A stretch of DNA of 64,000 nt from Polymorphum gilvum SL003B-26A1 (GCF_000192745.1 NC_015258.1:1-64000); one strand, 5' to 3'. Positions 44,574 through 54,826 are shown, numbered from the stretch's first letter. Notes: generated by a model not told the origin, from the sequence alone. Program-made: numbers and translations.

Positions 44574-45178
44574 TGCTGATCGGTTACATGCGGGTGTCAA
44601 GCAGTGACGAGCGTCAGTCGGTTGCGTTGCAACGTGATGCCCTGCTTGCCGTCGGTGTGGATCAACGTCACCTGCATCAGGATCGAGCTTCGGGTGCGCG
44701 CGACGATCGACCAGGACTGAAGGCTTGCCTTGCTGAATTGTGCGAAGGAGATGTGCTGGTCGTTTGGAAGCTTGACCGTCTGGGCCGGTCGCTCTCCCAT
44801 CTGATTCGGATCGTCGAAGATCTGAAGACGCATGGTATTGCCTTCCGCTCGTTGACGGAAGCGATCGACACAACGAATTCCCACGGGTCGTTTTTGTTCA
44901 ACCTGTTTGGGACGCTTGCCGAATACGAAAGAACGCTGATCACGGAACGGGTCAACGCCGGCCTGGCAGCGGCTCGCCGACGTGGACGCAAGGGCGGCAG
45001 ACCTCCGACGATCGACACGGAAAAAATCGAGCAGATTCTGGCGGCGCTGGAAGCCGGCTCCAGCAAGGCGGCCGTGTGCCGGACGTTCCATGTACCGCGC
45101 TCGACGTTGATCGATACATTACGACGAGCCGGTTGGACCGGACCGGGCAAAGCAGATGACCCTGCCACCCCGGTTTGA
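44573..45178 (+). CDS. tnpR: Tn3-family serine resolvase (TnpR)
   Basis: 201 residues from the ATG at 44573. MLIGYMRVSSSDERQSVALQ holds the catalytic Ser (about 9-10). VVWKLDRLGRSLSHLIRIVE and FNLFGTLAEYERTLITERVN complete the catalytic domain and E-helix. The C-terminal HTH is at about 160-195 (SSKAAVCRTFHVPRSTLIDT). It resolves cointegrates made by Tn3-type transposition. It overlaps the reading frame of the downstream transposase fragment region and is intact. Confidence 0.92.
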   Translation: MLIGYMRVSSSDERQSVALQRDALLAVGVDQRHLHQDRASGARDDRPGLKACLAELCEGDVLVVWKLDRLGRSLSHLIRIVEDLKTHGIAFRSLTEAIDTTNSHGSFLFNLFGTLAEYERTLITERVNAGLAAARRRGRKGGRPPTIDTEKIEQILAALEAGSSKAAVCRTFHVPRSTLIDTLRRAGWTGPGKADDPATPV

Positions 45179-45192
45179 AAGCAGGCGTGCCC

Positions 45193-46713
45193 ATGGCCTT
45201 CCTCGACGCGCAGACACGCGCTGTTCTGTTTGATCCGCCTGACATTTATGAAGAGGTGCTGGCCCGCTATGCACTATCTGCAGAAGATGTCGCCTTCGCC
45301 ACAGCGCATCGCCGCTCTCATAATCGTCTGGGTTTTGCCATCCAGCTTGCCTTGGTACGGGACCTCGGCCGGCCACTTCGCGTAGGAGAGGTTCCGCCGG
45401 AGGCGGTCGTCTCTGTCGTCGCTGATCAGTTGGACATCGACCCTGCCGTGTTTGCGCTCTACGCGCAGCGTGAGGAAACCCGCCGAGAACATACGCGGGA
45501 GATTGTTGCGGCACTGGACCTTCAGCCCGTTCGCACGAGCGACTATCGAACCCTGATCACAGCAGCAGCCCGCGAGGCGGCCGCGACCGAGCAAGGCCAG
45601 CCGATCACCAAGGCAGTGATCGAAGCCCTGAAGGATAGAAAGCTGCTCGTTCCCATGCCGGAACTGCTGATCCGGCTGGCGATGGCGGGCCGGGCGGCGG
45701 CACGGCGGCAAGCCTATCGCGGGCTGATCAGGGATCTGGAGCAACCGTCCATAGCGGCGCTTGATCGGCTGCTTGTCGATCGATCTGGCGACCGGAGTCA
45801 TCTGAGCTGGATTGCCGAAGCGCCGGAAGGCGTGAAGCTGAAAAACCTCAAAGCCCTGATCGCCCGTCTCGAGGTCTTGCGCTCGGCCGCCATTTCCGAT
45901 GACCGGCGTAAAACGATCCATGCCAACCGCTATGGCATCATCGCTCGCGATGCCCGTATCCTGCATGCCCGGGAGATACGGCGTCTGACTGTCGAACGAC
46001 GTCACGCCACCCTGACAGCCTTCGTCATAGAAAGGCAGGCGGCCATCACCGATCTTGCGATCGACATGTTCTGCAAGCTGATCGGCAGCACGCGCCGCAA
46101 GGCTGAACTCAGCCGGAAAGAACGTCGTCTGAAGGATGCCGAGATTCTTGACGGGGTGGCGCTCGACCATCTCAAGCTTGGCGAGGCGCTTCTGGCTGCT
46201 CGCGAAAACGGCAGCGATCTCTCCTCGGCGATCGCGGCCTCGCTGGGCTGGGACGGGCTGATGGCCAGCATGGCGGCTGCCAGTTCTGTTGTTCGGCCCG
46301 ACAATAACGACGAGTTCGATGAGCTTATCGAACGACACAAATCGCTGCGGAAATTCGGAAAGCTTATCTTCCGCACATTCTCCTTCCGGTCGTTTCGCCC
46401 CGATGACCCGGTTCTGAGGGCAGTGGACCACTTGCGGGCGCTTTACAGCGGCCGAAAATTGTCCGCACAAGTGCCGGTCACATTCATGACGCGCAAATGG
46501 CGATCGTGTCCCAAGAGGTGGTGTAGCTTCGGCGCTCGCCGTGGCCTACCGGACAGAGCCGGGAATGGATCAGCTTGCCGTTGGCAGGCTGATGAGCGGA
46601 TCATCGTTCATCGTAGCAATGGTCTCAAGTGTCATGTAGCGAGACCGCTGGACGGCCCATTCGTCGTTCTGTTCAAGCAGCAGCGCGCCGACCAGGCGAA
46701 AAATTTCGGCTGA
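45193..46713 (+). pseudogene. tnpA: Tn3-family transposase TnpA, N-terminal half
   Basis: MAFLDAQTRAVLFDPPDIYE starts the Tn3-type DUF4158 N-terminal domain (LSAEDVAFATAHRRSHNRLG, FAIQLALVRDLGRPL). Homology runs through the linker (VVRPDNNDEFDELIERHKSL) to VPVTFMTRKWR near 46503. The remaining frame is unrelated sequence. Intact Tn3 transposases are close to 1,000 residues with the DDE core in the second half, which is missing here. The element is therefore dead, but the intact resolvase may still act. Confidence 0.9.
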
Positions 46714-46719
46714 AGCAAG
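46570..46719 (-). pseudogene. IS256-family transposase C-terminal scrap
   Basis: About 48 codons reading [29 protein letters not shown] and a stop. This resembles the last part of IS256-family transposases (the LIGAxLxEQNDEW and RYM pattern). It lies between the Tn3 fragment and the end of the trb operon. Too short for more certainty. Confidence 0.5.
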
Positions 46720-46788
46720 CATTGTGGGGGGAACTGAACAACCTTGAAAAGAGCAGCACAAGGTTCGCTGAAATCGGATCGACTGGCC

Positions 46789-48102
46789 TCATGGATAAGC
46801 CCTCGCAAAGACGATGTCCTGATCAACCAAGACGTTGAACTTGTAACTCGGTCGGATTTCGAGGGTCGGCTGGATATTGAGATTGCGGCTGATCGTCAGT
46901 TCGGCCACGCGACCGAAACTCTCCGCAAAATTCCGTCTTGCCGCATCGGATGCCGTGTCCTGCGTGGCAAGCGTCGAACTTTCGGGTAAGGACGCGTCGA
47001 TCCCAGTTCCAATCAGCGCGATTAGCGCCGCCGAACCAAATGTCCGCCAATAGTGGTTGTTCACCTTGTCGTGGAAACCGCCATAGCCTTGTGCATCCGT
47101 TCCCGCCATGCCGCCAATCTGCAGCGTGGAGCCGTTCGGGAAAATGATATCCGTCCAGACGACGAGAACGCGGCTTTGCCCGAACGACACCTTGCTGTCG
47201 TAGCGGCCGAAGAGCTTCGTTCCCTGCGGAATGAGGAGGCGATGCCCTGTTGCACTGTCATAGACGTTCTGGCTGACCTGGGCTGTGATGCGACCGGGCA
47301 GATCCGAGTTGATGCCGGTAATCAGGGTCGCCGGGATGACCGAACCGCGCTTCAGTTCAAAGGGTGACTGCTGCGGCACGACGCGTTTGGGAAGGTATCC
47401 GAGATCCTTGAGATCGGCATTGAAGAAATCCTCCTTGGAGGACTGTCCGTTCGGATCGATATTCTGCCCGCCGAGACCAGCCCGCAACGCGGCGGCATAA
47501 AGATCGGAGGTGGCGCCGGTGGTCGTCGATGACGCAGTGTTCGTCGTCGTTCCTGCTGAGGTGGTCTCGTCTGCCCTCGCCTCCAGCTTGCTGCGGTCGA
47601 TGGCGAGCGGCGCGTCATAGGCCGCGTCATTCGCCTGCAACCGGGCCATGCGCTGGCGATGCCGCTCGCGCAGATACTGTTCCTGCTGTTCCCGTTCTAG
47701 ACGCGCCCGCCAGACTTTTTCCGATTCCAGCTCCTGTCCGCGCTGCTGTTCCTGACGCTCTCCCGGCTGCGGCGTGAACGGATTCTTCGCCTTGTCTTTC
47801 TCCTCCTTTGTTTCGACAGGTGTCGGCTGGAACGTCGTCTGCTGCTGCGGCTCGCCGATGATGCCGTCCGTCACACCGCGCTTGATCTGGTCGGCGAAGG
47901 TCGAGGCCGGATTGCCCGAGCTCGTTTCCGGTCCGGTGTCCTTGCCAAAGTTGAGTCCGCGTGTCGTGAGGCCATAGAAAATAACGCCAAGAAAGGCGAT
48001 GACCAGCACGATCACCACGACAATCGGCAGACGATTAATCCGCTTGATGCCGGATTCCGCTTCGGCATTCGCAGCACCACCGAGTTGCAAGGATTGGACC
48101 AT
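46789..48102 (-). CDS. trbI: Conjugal transfer protein TrbI (VirB10-like)
   Basis: 437 residues. One membrane helix near the N-terminus (about 28-48, IVVVIVLVIAFLGVIFYGLT) is followed by a Gln/Glu-rich linker with coiled-coil character (about 100-175). The VirB10 C-terminal domain covers about 230-430 (SPFELKRGSVIPATLITGIN, then YDSATGHRLLIPQGTKLFGR and the periplasmic beta-barrel). It spans inner and outer membranes in the T4SS core. Last gene of the trb operon. Confidence 0.93.
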   Translation of the reverse strand: MVQSLQLGGAANAEAESGIKRINRLPIVVVIVLVIAFLGVIFYGLTTRGLNFGKDTGPETSSGNPASTFADQIKRGVTDGIIGEPQQQTTFQPTPVETKEEKDKAKNPFTPQPGERQEQQRGQELESEKVWRARLEREQQEQYLRERHRQRMARLQANDAAYDAPLAIDRSKLEARADETTSAGTTTNTASSTTTGATSDLYAAALRAGLGGQNIDPNGQSSKEDFFNADLKDLGYLPKRVVPQQSPFELKRGSVIPATLITGINSDLPGRITAQVSQNVYDSATGHRLLIPQGTKLFGRYDSKVSFGQSRVLVVWTDIIFPNGSTLQIGGMAGTDAQGYGGFHDKVNNHYWRTFGSAALIALIGTGIDASLPESSTLATQDTASDAARRNFAESFGRVAELTISRNLNIQPTLEIRPSYKFNVLVDQDIVFARAYP

Positions 48103-48113
48103 GATGCTCTCCC

Positions 48114-48587
48114 TCAGCCGCGCCGCATCAGCGAGAGCGCGCTCGCCGGCGTCGCGCCGCTTGCCGTTACTGTGTAGGCGCGGCCAAGTTCGACACTATC
48201 GGTCGAAAGACGCGCCAGCACTTGCCCGTCGAATGGCACGATCACATAGGCGAGCGGGATGATCTTTGTCCCGCTGTCCGTCTTCTGATCGGTGACGACG
48301 GGATAACCCCAGCCTTTCAGCGCCGCTTCCAGCGCCTGTCCGAACGGCGAGGCGTCCGGCTTGAGCGCAACGGTCGCCTTCCCGGGTCCGATCTGTTCGG
48401 CAAGCCGGCTGACCATATCGCCGGCAATGGCGCTTGCCGCCGGGCCGGAGATTTCCGCCGGTGCGTTGCTGGCGACGAGACCGTCAGTCCCCATAGACTG
48501 GCATCCGGAGAGGAGGATGGCGAAGGTGCCGGCTGCGGCAATAGCGCGGATGGGGCGCAAGAAGAGATTGTCGGCAAAGTTTCGCAT
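48114..48587 (-). CDS. trbH: Conjugal transfer lipoprotein TrbH
   Basis: 157 residues from the ATG at 48587, which overlaps the trbG stop. The signal peptide ends in a lipobox (FAILLSGC, Cys about 28), so it is a lipoprotein. The rest ([20 protein letters not shown]) resembles the TrbH family of Ti/IncP plasmids. It probably stabilises the outer-membrane core. A larger out-of-frame extension upstream is a shadow of trbG. Confidence 0.88.
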   Translation of the reverse strand: MRNFADNLFLRPIRAIAAAGTFAILLSGCQSMGTDGLVASNAPAEISGPAASAIAGDMVSRLAEQIGPGKATVALKPDASPFGQALEAALKGWGYPVVTDQKTDSGTKIIPLAYVIVPFDGQVLARLSTDSVELGRAYTVTASGATPASALSLMRRG

Positions 48588-49462
48588 CACCGCCCTCCTC
48601 TTCTGATCGTCACCTTTTCCTGTTTCCATCCGACGCCGGAGACGAGCACCGCGCGATCGATGTGATAATCGACCACCATCATGTCGTTCTTCATCCGGTA
48701 GTTGACGATCCGGTTCTGTCCGCCGGAGGTGACGAACAGCACCGGTGCATCCTGGCCGGAAATCGAGCGCGGGAACTGGATGTAGGTTTTCAGGCCATCG
48801 GAATAGACCCGTGTCGGCCGCCAGCCGGCCCTGCCTGAGACCGAATAGGAGAAGTTCAACTGCTCGGCCGGCACGCCGGCGCCTGGAATGGTGCTCGCCT
48901 CGAGGCGGGCATTGATATCGGCGAGCTTCGCCGAGACGTCCTCCGGATATTCGAAACCGACGCGGGCCATGTATTGCGTGGCATGCGACTTGAGCTGGAT
49001 ATGATAGGTCCGCCGCGACGTCGTCACCACCATCGAGGTGACGAGACCAGGCTCCGACGGCTTGACGATCAGGTGGATCGCCTGGCCGCCCGCCGCACCT
49101 GATGTCGCCGGCTCGACCTTCCACCGCACGGTGTCGCCAACGAGGACGTCGCGAACGACCTCGCCTCCCTGAAGCTCGATGTCGCAGACTTGGAGTGGCG
49201 AGCAGACGACCGACGGCTGCACCTCGCCAAAAAGAAAAATCACCTTGCCGTCGGCTCCCTTGGTCACAAGCCCGCGCGATCCCCGCCACTGGCCGGAGAT
49301 GCTCACGCCCTTCGCCTCATTGGCGGTGACGCCATCGGCCGCAAAAGCGTGGAGAGGGGCAAGGGCAATGGCCGCCAGTGCCGTCGATGCGGTGGCGCCG
49401 GCAATCAACATGGCCGAAAAATTCTCAAGTCGGATATTCATGTTCGGGGCCATGCCTTTCAA
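48587..49462 (-). CDS. trbG: Conjugal transfer protein TrbG (VirB9-like)
   Basis: 291 residues with a signal peptide ([20 protein letters not shown], cleaved near AFA-AD). The VirB9/CagX fold appears in [20 protein letters not shown] and the C-terminal [40 protein letters not shown]. It is the outer-membrane-complex partner of TrbI. The start overlaps the trbF stop by 4 bp. Confidence 0.92.
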   Translation of the reverse strand: MKGMAPNMNIRLENFSAMLIAGATASTALAAIALAPLHAFAADGVTANEAKGVSISGQWRGSRGLVTKGADGKVIFLFGEVQPSVVCSPLQVCDIELQGGEVVRDVLVGDTVRWKVEPATSGAAGGQAIHLIVKPSEPGLVTSMVVTTSRRTYHIQLKSHATQYMARVGFEYPEDVSAKLADINARLEASTIPGAGVPAEQLNFSYSVSGRAGWRPTRVYSDGLKTYIQFPRSISGQDAPVLFVTSGGQNRIVNYRMKNDMMVVDYHIDRAVLVSGVGWKQEKVTIRRGGR

Positions 49463-50136
49463 AGCTGCGCTGTCCAGTCGAAATCGCGGAGATAAAGACC
49501 GATGGGATTCAAGCGGATGACGCCCTCGTCCTGCGGAGGCGTGAGCGTCACGGTGGCTATGCCGCGAAAACGGCGCACCGCCGTCTCCTTCCCGCGGCGG
49601 TCACGCTCGAACTCGGTCCAGTCGACCTGATAGGACTGGTTCGACAGAGCGACGATGTTGTTGACCTCGACCGCCACTGTCGTAGTCTTCGCTTTCTCGA
49701 AGGGCGAATTGGAGCGGAACCAGGCATTGACCTTCTCGGTTGCGGGATCCGAGGTCCTAAGCAGGCCGTAGGTTCGGTCGATATATTGCTTCTGGACGAC
49801 GGCATCCGGCGTTACGCTCCGGAAGTTCGAGACGAAGCTGCCGAGCGTGGCGCGCACCACACGCGGGTCGGCATATTCGATCTGCTGCGGGAAGCCGGCA
49901 TTGGAGGCCGTTCCGAGCTTGTCGACCTCGACGATATAGGGGACGAGCTTCACCTGCGTGCTTTGATAAAGTGCGTAAGTGAAGCCGATCACCGCCATGG
50001 CCATGCCCGTGATGCCGACGATGCGCCAGGCCGCGGCCGCCTTCACATAGGAGCCATAGCGCTCGTTCCATTCGTTGCGCGCAGCGAGATAGGGATTGGC
50101 GATATGGGTATTATCTGGCGCATTGCGTCCGGCCAT
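49459..50136 (-). CDS. trbF: Conjugal transfer protein TrbF (VirB8-like)
   Basis: 225 residues. [20 protein letters not shown] is the conserved cytoplasmic start. A membrane helix (about 38-60, [20 protein letters not shown]) is followed by the periplasmic VirB8 domain ([38 protein letters not shown]). It nucleates assembly of the mating channel. Intact. Confidence 0.93.
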   Translation of the reverse strand: MAGRNAPDNTHIANPYLAARNEWNERYGSYVKAAAAWRIVGITGMAMAVIGFTYALYQSTQVKLVPYIVEVDKLGTASNAGFPQQIEYADPRVVRATLGSFVSNFRSVTPDAVVQKQYIDRTYGLLRTSDPATEKVNAWFRSNSPFEKAKTTTVAVEVNNIVALSNQSYQVDWTEFERDRRGKETAVRRFRGIATVTLTPPQDEGVIRLNPIGLYLRDFDWTAQL

Positions 50137-50150
50137 GCGTTGTCAGCCTT

Positions 50151-51347
50151 CTACTTGTTCTCGTTGATGGGTGGGGGTGGAGGTGGCGGTGTTGGTCGGC
50201 CCGACTGACGCGTCTGGTCGAGCTTGGCGTTGGCAAGCCCGAGCAGCGATCCGGCATAGGCGCCGGGAGACGCGATCGCCTTCTCCTTGGCTGCGGATCC
50301 GGCAGCCCATCCAGCACTTCCAATACCGGACGCCATGCCGCGCAGCGCCGCTCCAGCCAACGAAGAGCCCCCTGCCCTCGCCGAGCTAGCCGTCTGCGCT
50401 CCTTTCGTTGCGGCACTCGCGCCAAGGAAAGCGCCGCCGGCCGCGAATGTCGCGGCCTGGCCGCCATGACGGATCGCTTCCATACCTCCGGCAATCGACG
50501 CGCCCTGGACCACACCCTGCAGAATCGGCGGGACATACATGGCGATCACGAAGACCACCACCGAGATGCCGGCGATGGCAAGTGTGGTGATGAACTGCTC
50601 GGAGGTCGCTGTCGGCGCTTCCGCCAAGCCGAGCAGGATGTCGGAGCCAATCTTGGCGATCATCACCAGCGCCATCAGCTTCATGCCGACGGAGAAGGCG
50701 TAGACCAGATATTTGACCGCGAAATCCTTGGTGAAGGACGAGCCGCCAAGACCGAGCATGATCATGCCGGCGAGCAGACCGACATACATCTCGACCATGA
50801 CGGCGACGAAAATCGCGGCAACCAACGAGAAGGAGACGACGACCACGACCATGGCGAAGACGGCGGCGATCGCCAGCGCATTGTCTTCCCAAAGCCCGAA
50901 CTTCGCCTGCTCGGACATTTTGGTCGCGACCCGAATGCCGGCGTCGAAGATATTTGCGGGTGAAGCCGAGCCGCCGCCGGCACCGATCTGATAGAGGCTG
51001 TCGACCACGGCCTTGGCGAAGGACGGGCCCTGGTCGAGGATGAAGGCGAAGAGACCGATGAACATGATCCGCCGGACGAGTTCGGCGAACCAGCTGTCGA
51101 GCGAGGCGGCGTTGATCGCCAGCCACACCGCGGCGATCCCGACCTCGATGCCGGCAAGGATCCAGAACAGCGACCGCGCCGCGTTCATCACCGTCGTCTC
51201 CCAGCCTTTCGCGGCTGTGACGACGGAGTTTTCCAGTGTGGTTAGAACCGAACCCTGTTGGGCAAGCGCCGGTGTCGCGACCAACAGGATGAGGCCGATC
51301 GAAATGAACGAAAGCTCCAGCTTCCGGGAGGGACGGACGATCACCAT
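50151..51347 (-). CDS. trbL: Conjugal transfer protein TrbL (VirB6-like)
   Basis: 398 residues. A signal or first membrane segment (ISIGLILLVATPALAQQ) is followed by at least five membrane helices (about 55-75, 85-105, 155-190, 215-240, 260-285). FWILAGIEVGIAAVWLAINA and YAFSVGMKLMALVMIAKIGS are the recognisable TrbL blocks. The C-terminus is Ala/Gly-rich and ends in Pro repeats. Polytopic channel component of the inner membrane. The start overlaps the trbK stop. Confidence 0.9.
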   Translation of the reverse strand: MVIVRPSRKLELSFISIGLILLVATPALAQQGSVLTTLENSVVTAAKGWETTVMNAARSLFWILAGIEVGIAAVWLAINAASLDSWFAELVRRIMFIGLFAFILDQGPSFAKAVVDSLYQIGAGGGSASPANIFDAGIRVATKMSEQAKFGLWEDNALAIAAVFAMVVVVVSFSLVAAIFVAVMVEMYVGLLAGMIMLGLGGSSFTKDFAVKYLVYAFSVGMKLMALVMIAKIGSDILLGLAEAPTATSEQFITTLAIAGISVVVFVIAMYVPPILQGVVQGASIAGGMEAIRHGGQAATFAAGGAFLGASAATKGAQTASSARAGGSSLAGAALRGMASGIGSAGWAAGSAAKEKAIASPGAYAGSLLGLANAKLDQTRQSGRPTPPPPPPPINENK

Positions 51348-51571
51348 CGCGGCTTCATCTCTTGGCCACCGCGGATGTCGCGGTCCGGGTCGCCGCTGAA
51401 GAACTGTTCGCGATGCTCGCGGCGCTCGGTTTCGGAGGCAGGTCGCGTAGCGGCTGTACCGGATCCGGACATGGGAACCGGACGCGGCTGGATCACATTC
51501 CAGGTGACGACGCTGGCACTGAGTGCGGCAATGCCCGCCAATACGAGGATGACGACCAGACGCGGACTCAC
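51341..51571 (-). CDS. trbK: TrbK, entry-exclusion-type small membrane protein
   Basis: 76 residues from a GTG at 51571 that overlaps the trbJ stop (GTGA). One N-terminal membrane helix (LVVILVLAGIAALSASVVTW) is followed by a polar tail. No ATG is available in frame near this point, and position plus topology fit trbK. Its last 24 residues (REQFFSGDPDRDIRGGQEMK and on) repeat the end of TrbJ almost exactly. Confidence 0.85.
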   Translation of the reverse strand: MSPRLVVILVLAGIAALSASVVTWNVIQPRPVPMSGSGTAATRPASETERREHREQFFSGDPDRDIRGGQEMKPRW

Positions 51572-52377
51572 CAGCGGGGCTCCATCGTCTGGCCGCCGCG
51601 GATATCGCGCTCGGTTCCGCTGAAGAACTGTTCCCGTCGTGCCTGGGCCAGATCCTTTTGCGCCTGTTCGGACTGGAACCATGTGCCCATCATCGTCATC
51701 TGCTGGGAGACAAGGCCGCGCAGCTTCTGCATCTGGGCGACCTGCTGGGCTGCGATCTGATGCCCGACCTGCAGCGCTTTCATCTGGCCATCGGCCGTTT
51801 CCGACATCGACCTGAGCTGCGACATCGTGCTCTCCTCGCTCGAGAACTGGTCGGCGGTCAGGTTCGCTGCCTTCAGCGTACCGGCGATCGTGTCGCGGTT
51901 CGTGTCCGACCAGTTCTGGTAAGTCGTGGAAAAGCTCGCTCCTTCAGGCAGATTGCTCTTCATCTCGGAAAAGCTCTGGAAGCGTTGCTTGAGCACGTCG
52001 TCGATATTGCCCATCGAGAAGGCGACGCCCTGTCCCTGGGCGACAACGTTTTGCAGGTTCTTCAGGTCGCTTTCGACCTGCCCCCAGATATGGTTCGGAA
52101 GCTGCGCCGTGTTCTGCAGTAGATTGTTGTAGATATTGAGCTGGTTCTGGATCTGCTCTGCAAGCTGGGAGATCTGGGTGATCTGATTGTTCACCTGCTC
52201 AGCCGATTTGCCGACCAGCGAGACGAGCTCGGCATTGTTGGCGAGCTGCGTCCACTCGGTCGCCTGACCGGTGACGCCGCCTGCATAGGCGGAAACCGGT
52301 AGCTTGGCGGAGAGCATGATGGCCGCCATAACGGTGGCGCACGCCACCTTACTTGGCCGGGAAGAATGTTTCGGCAT
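51568..52377 (-). CDS. trbJ: Conjugal transfer protein TrbJ (VirB5-like)
   Basis: 269 residues from the ATG at 52377 (29 bp inside the trbE 3' end). A signal peptide (VACATVMAAIMLSAKLPVSA, then YAGG) is followed by TQLANNAELVSLVGKSAEQV and a long helical body, as in TrbJ/VirB5 pilus-tip proteins. An upstream in-frame start would remove the signal peptide from the N-terminus and was rejected. The C-terminus ends REQFFSGTERDIRGGQTMEP, matching the end of TrbK. Confidence 0.9.
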   Translation of the reverse strand: MPKHSSRPSKVACATVMAAIMLSAKLPVSAYAGGVTGQATEWTQLANNAELVSLVGKSAEQVNNQITQISQLAEQIQNQLNIYNNLLQNTAQLPNHIWGQVESDLKNLQNVVAQGQGVAFSMGNIDDVLKQRFQSFSEMKSNLPEGASFSTTYQNWSDTNRDTIAGTLKAANLTADQFSSEESTMSQLRSMSETADGQMKALQVGHQIAAQQVAQMQKLRGLVSQQMTMMGTWFQSEQAQKDLAQARREQFFSGTERDIRGGQTMEPRW

Positions 52378-54817
52378 GGGCGATCCCCCTTTGCTGGAGC
52401 CAAGGACAAGGCCATGCGGCCCCATGTTCGGAATGAAGAGCACGAATGCGCTTCAGGTCTTCCTTGCCGGATGCCCCGACGAAGGAGAGCGCGACGGGAC
52501 CGAGCGCCATGTCGAAGAGCCTGCGGCCCTCGGGTGAGACGACGTAGTATTCGCGCTTTGGAAGCGCCGTCGCGACGATCTCGATCTGCCGTTCGTTGAA
52601 GCCGATGCGCTCATAGAACTCTCGTGTGCCGGGCTCCCGGGCAGCCCCATTCGGCAGGCAGATTTTGGTCGGGCAACTCTCCTTCAGCACATCGATAATG
52701 CCGGAGCGCTCCGCGTCCGAGATCGACTGGGTGGCGAGCACGACGGCGCAATTGGCCTTTCGCAACACCTTCAGCCATTCGCGGATCTTGTCGCGAAACA
52801 CCGGGTGGCCGAGCATCAGCCAGGCCTCGTCGAGAATGATCAGGCTGGGTGCGCCGGTCAGGCGCTTTTCGATGCGACGGAAGAGGTAGGTGAGGACGGG
52901 CACGACATTGCGTTCGCCCATGTTCATGAGTTCCTCGATCTCGAAGCACTGAAAAGCGCCGAGCGCCAGACCGTCTTCCTCGGCATCGAGCAGCTGACCC
53001 ATAGGTCCGTCGATGGTGTAGTGATGCAGCGCGTCCTTGATCTCGCGCATCTGCACGCCCGACACGAAATCCGAGAGCGAACGGCCACGCGATTCCGCCA
53101 TCAGCCCGATCTGCCGGGAGATGGCGTTGCGATAGTCCGGGGTGATGGTCACACCCTGCAGCCCCACCAGGGTCTCGATCCATTCCGACGCCCACGCGCG
53201 GTCGCCATCGGTCGAAAGCTCGGCAAGCGGGCAGAAAGCCAGCGCCCTCACTTCGCCTTCTGCCGAAGGACCGATATCGCCGCCGATCTGGTAGTGATCG
53301 CCATCAAGACCAAGCGTCAACGGCAGCATTGAACCGCCCTTGTCGAAGGCAAAGACCTGGGCCTGGCTGTAGCGCCGGAACTGCGCGGCGATCAGCGCCA
53401 GCAGGGTCGACTTCCCCGAACCGGTCGGCCCGAAGATCAGCGTGTGTCCGACATCGTCGACATGTAGGTTCAGCCGGAACGGCGTCGAGCCACTGGCCAC
53501 CTGCATCAACGGCGGCGAGCCAGGCGGATAGAACGGGCATGGCGCGACAGGGGTGCCCGACCAAACCGAGTTCAGCGGGATGAGGTCGGCAAGATTGCGG
53601 GTGTTGATCAGCGGCTCGCGTATATTGGCATAGGAGACGCCCGGCAGGCTGCCGAGAAAGGCGTCGGTCGCATTCAGCGTTTCGATCCGTGCGCCGAAAC
53701 CTTCGGCCTGGATCAGCCGGCGGACCGCCTCGCATTTTTCCTGAAGGCGCGCCTGCTGCTCGTCGAAGAGGACGATCACGGGCGTGTAATAGCCATAGGC
53801 GACGAGCTGGGAGGAGGCTTCGGCAATCGCGTCCTCGGTCTCGGCAACCATCAGCATGGCGTCCTGGTCGACCGAGCGGCTTTGCGTCTGGAAAAGCTGG
53901 TCGAAGAAGGGCCTGACTTTCTGCTGCCATTTCTTGCGGGTGCGTTCGAGTTTCGCCCTCGCCTCCTCGGCATCAAGGAAGACGAAGCGCGATGACCAGC
54001 GATAGGTGAGCGGCATCAGGTCGAGGCTATTGAGGATTCCGGGCCAGCTTTCTGCCGGCAGGCCGTCAATCGCCACGATGCCGAGAAAGCGGTTTTCGAC
54101 CAAAGGGGTGAGACCGTGCTGCAGCTCGGCCGTCACCAGCCAGTCGAGATACATGGGGATTTCGGGCAAGCGCACCGGATGGTTCTCGCCGGTGATGCAG
54201 AAGCGGATGAACTGAAACAGCTCGTCATAGCGGGCGACCCGGAAGCCGCCGCGCTCTGACGTCTCGCGTGTCATCATCCGGCGGATCGACACGACATTGG
54301 CGAGATATTGCTCGACTTCGCGGATCGAGGTCTGGAAGCTATCGAGCGCTTTGTCGGCATAGGTGGCGGACCTGCTGCCGGCGTCGGAATAGACATAGCG
54401 CGTCAGGCCTGAGCGCCTTGGCTCCGGCGGCCGCCACGTCAGGATCAGCGCGTGCCGGCTCTCGAAATGCCCCCTCTCCTTCTGGAAATGGGCTCGTCGT
54501 TCGGCGTCGATCGCCCGCGTGACCGGATCGGGGAAGTGGCAATCGTCCTCGGTCGGATAGTCTCCGGTCGGAACCCTGATGGCCTCGACCTGGATCATCC
54601 ATCCGGAGCCGAGCCGTGACAGGATTGCATTGATCTGCCGCGACACCTCGTTGCGCTCGGCGTCGGTCGAGCTCTCGCTGTCCGGCCCCGCGAAATACCA
54701 GCCGGCCATCAGCGAGCCGTCCTTGAGCAGGATTATACCGTTGTCGACCAGGCCGGCATAGGGCACGAGATCGGCAAAGGACGGACCGGAATGACGGAAT
54801 GACTTGAGGGCAACCAT
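52349..54817 (-). CDS. trbE: Conjugal transfer ATPase TrbE (VirB4-like)
   Basis: 822 residues. The N-terminal CagE/TrbE domain contains DNGIILLKDGSLMAGWYFAG. Walker A GPTGSGKSTLLALIAAQ is at about 455 and Walker B LIILDEAWLMLG at about 655, followed by VLATQSISDAERSGIIDVLK. It energises pilus assembly and substrate transfer at the inner membrane. It overlaps trbJ, and both ATPase motifs are intact. Confidence 0.95.
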   Translation of the reverse strand: MVALKSFRHSGPSFADLVPYAGLVDNGIILLKDGSLMAGWYFAGPDSESSTDAERNEVSRQINAILSRLGSGWMIQVEAIRVPTGDYPTEDDCHFPDPVTRAIDAERRAHFQKERGHFESRHALILTWRPPEPRRSGLTRYVYSDAGSRSATYADKALDSFQTSIREVEQYLANVVSIRRMMTRETSERGGFRVARYDELFQFIRFCITGENHPVRLPEIPMYLDWLVTAELQHGLTPLVENRFLGIVAIDGLPAESWPGILNSLDLMPLTYRWSSRFVFLDAEEARAKLERTRKKWQQKVRPFFDQLFQTQSRSVDQDAMLMVAETEDAIAEASSQLVAYGYYTPVIVLFDEQQARLQEKCEAVRRLIQAEGFGARIETLNATDAFLGSLPGVSYANIREPLINTRNLADLIPLNSVWSGTPVAPCPFYPPGSPPLMQVASGSTPFRLNLHVDDVGHTLIFGPTGSGKSTLLALIAAQFRRYSQAQVFAFDKGGSMLPLTLGLDGDHYQIGGDIGPSAEGEVRALAFCPLAELSTDGDRAWASEWIETLVGLQGVTITPDYRNAISRQIGLMAESRGRSLSDFVSGVQMREIKDALHHYTIDGPMGQLLDAEEDGLALGAFQCFEIEELMNMGERNVVPVLTYLFRRIEKRLTGAPSLIILDEAWLMLGHPVFRDKIREWLKVLRKANCAVVLATQSISDAERSGIIDVLKESCPTKICLPNGAAREPGTREFYERIGFNERQIEIVATALPKREYYVVSPEGRRLFDMALGPVALSFVGASGKEDLKRIRALHSEHGAAWPCPWLQQRGIAHAETFFPAK

Positions 54818-54826
54818 CGAAAACCC

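Noticed and set aside
45274-46470. 398-residue open frame antisense to the Tn3 transposase fragment
   Set aside because: The plus strand encodes recognisable TnpA sequence over the same stretch; the antisense frame has no known domain.
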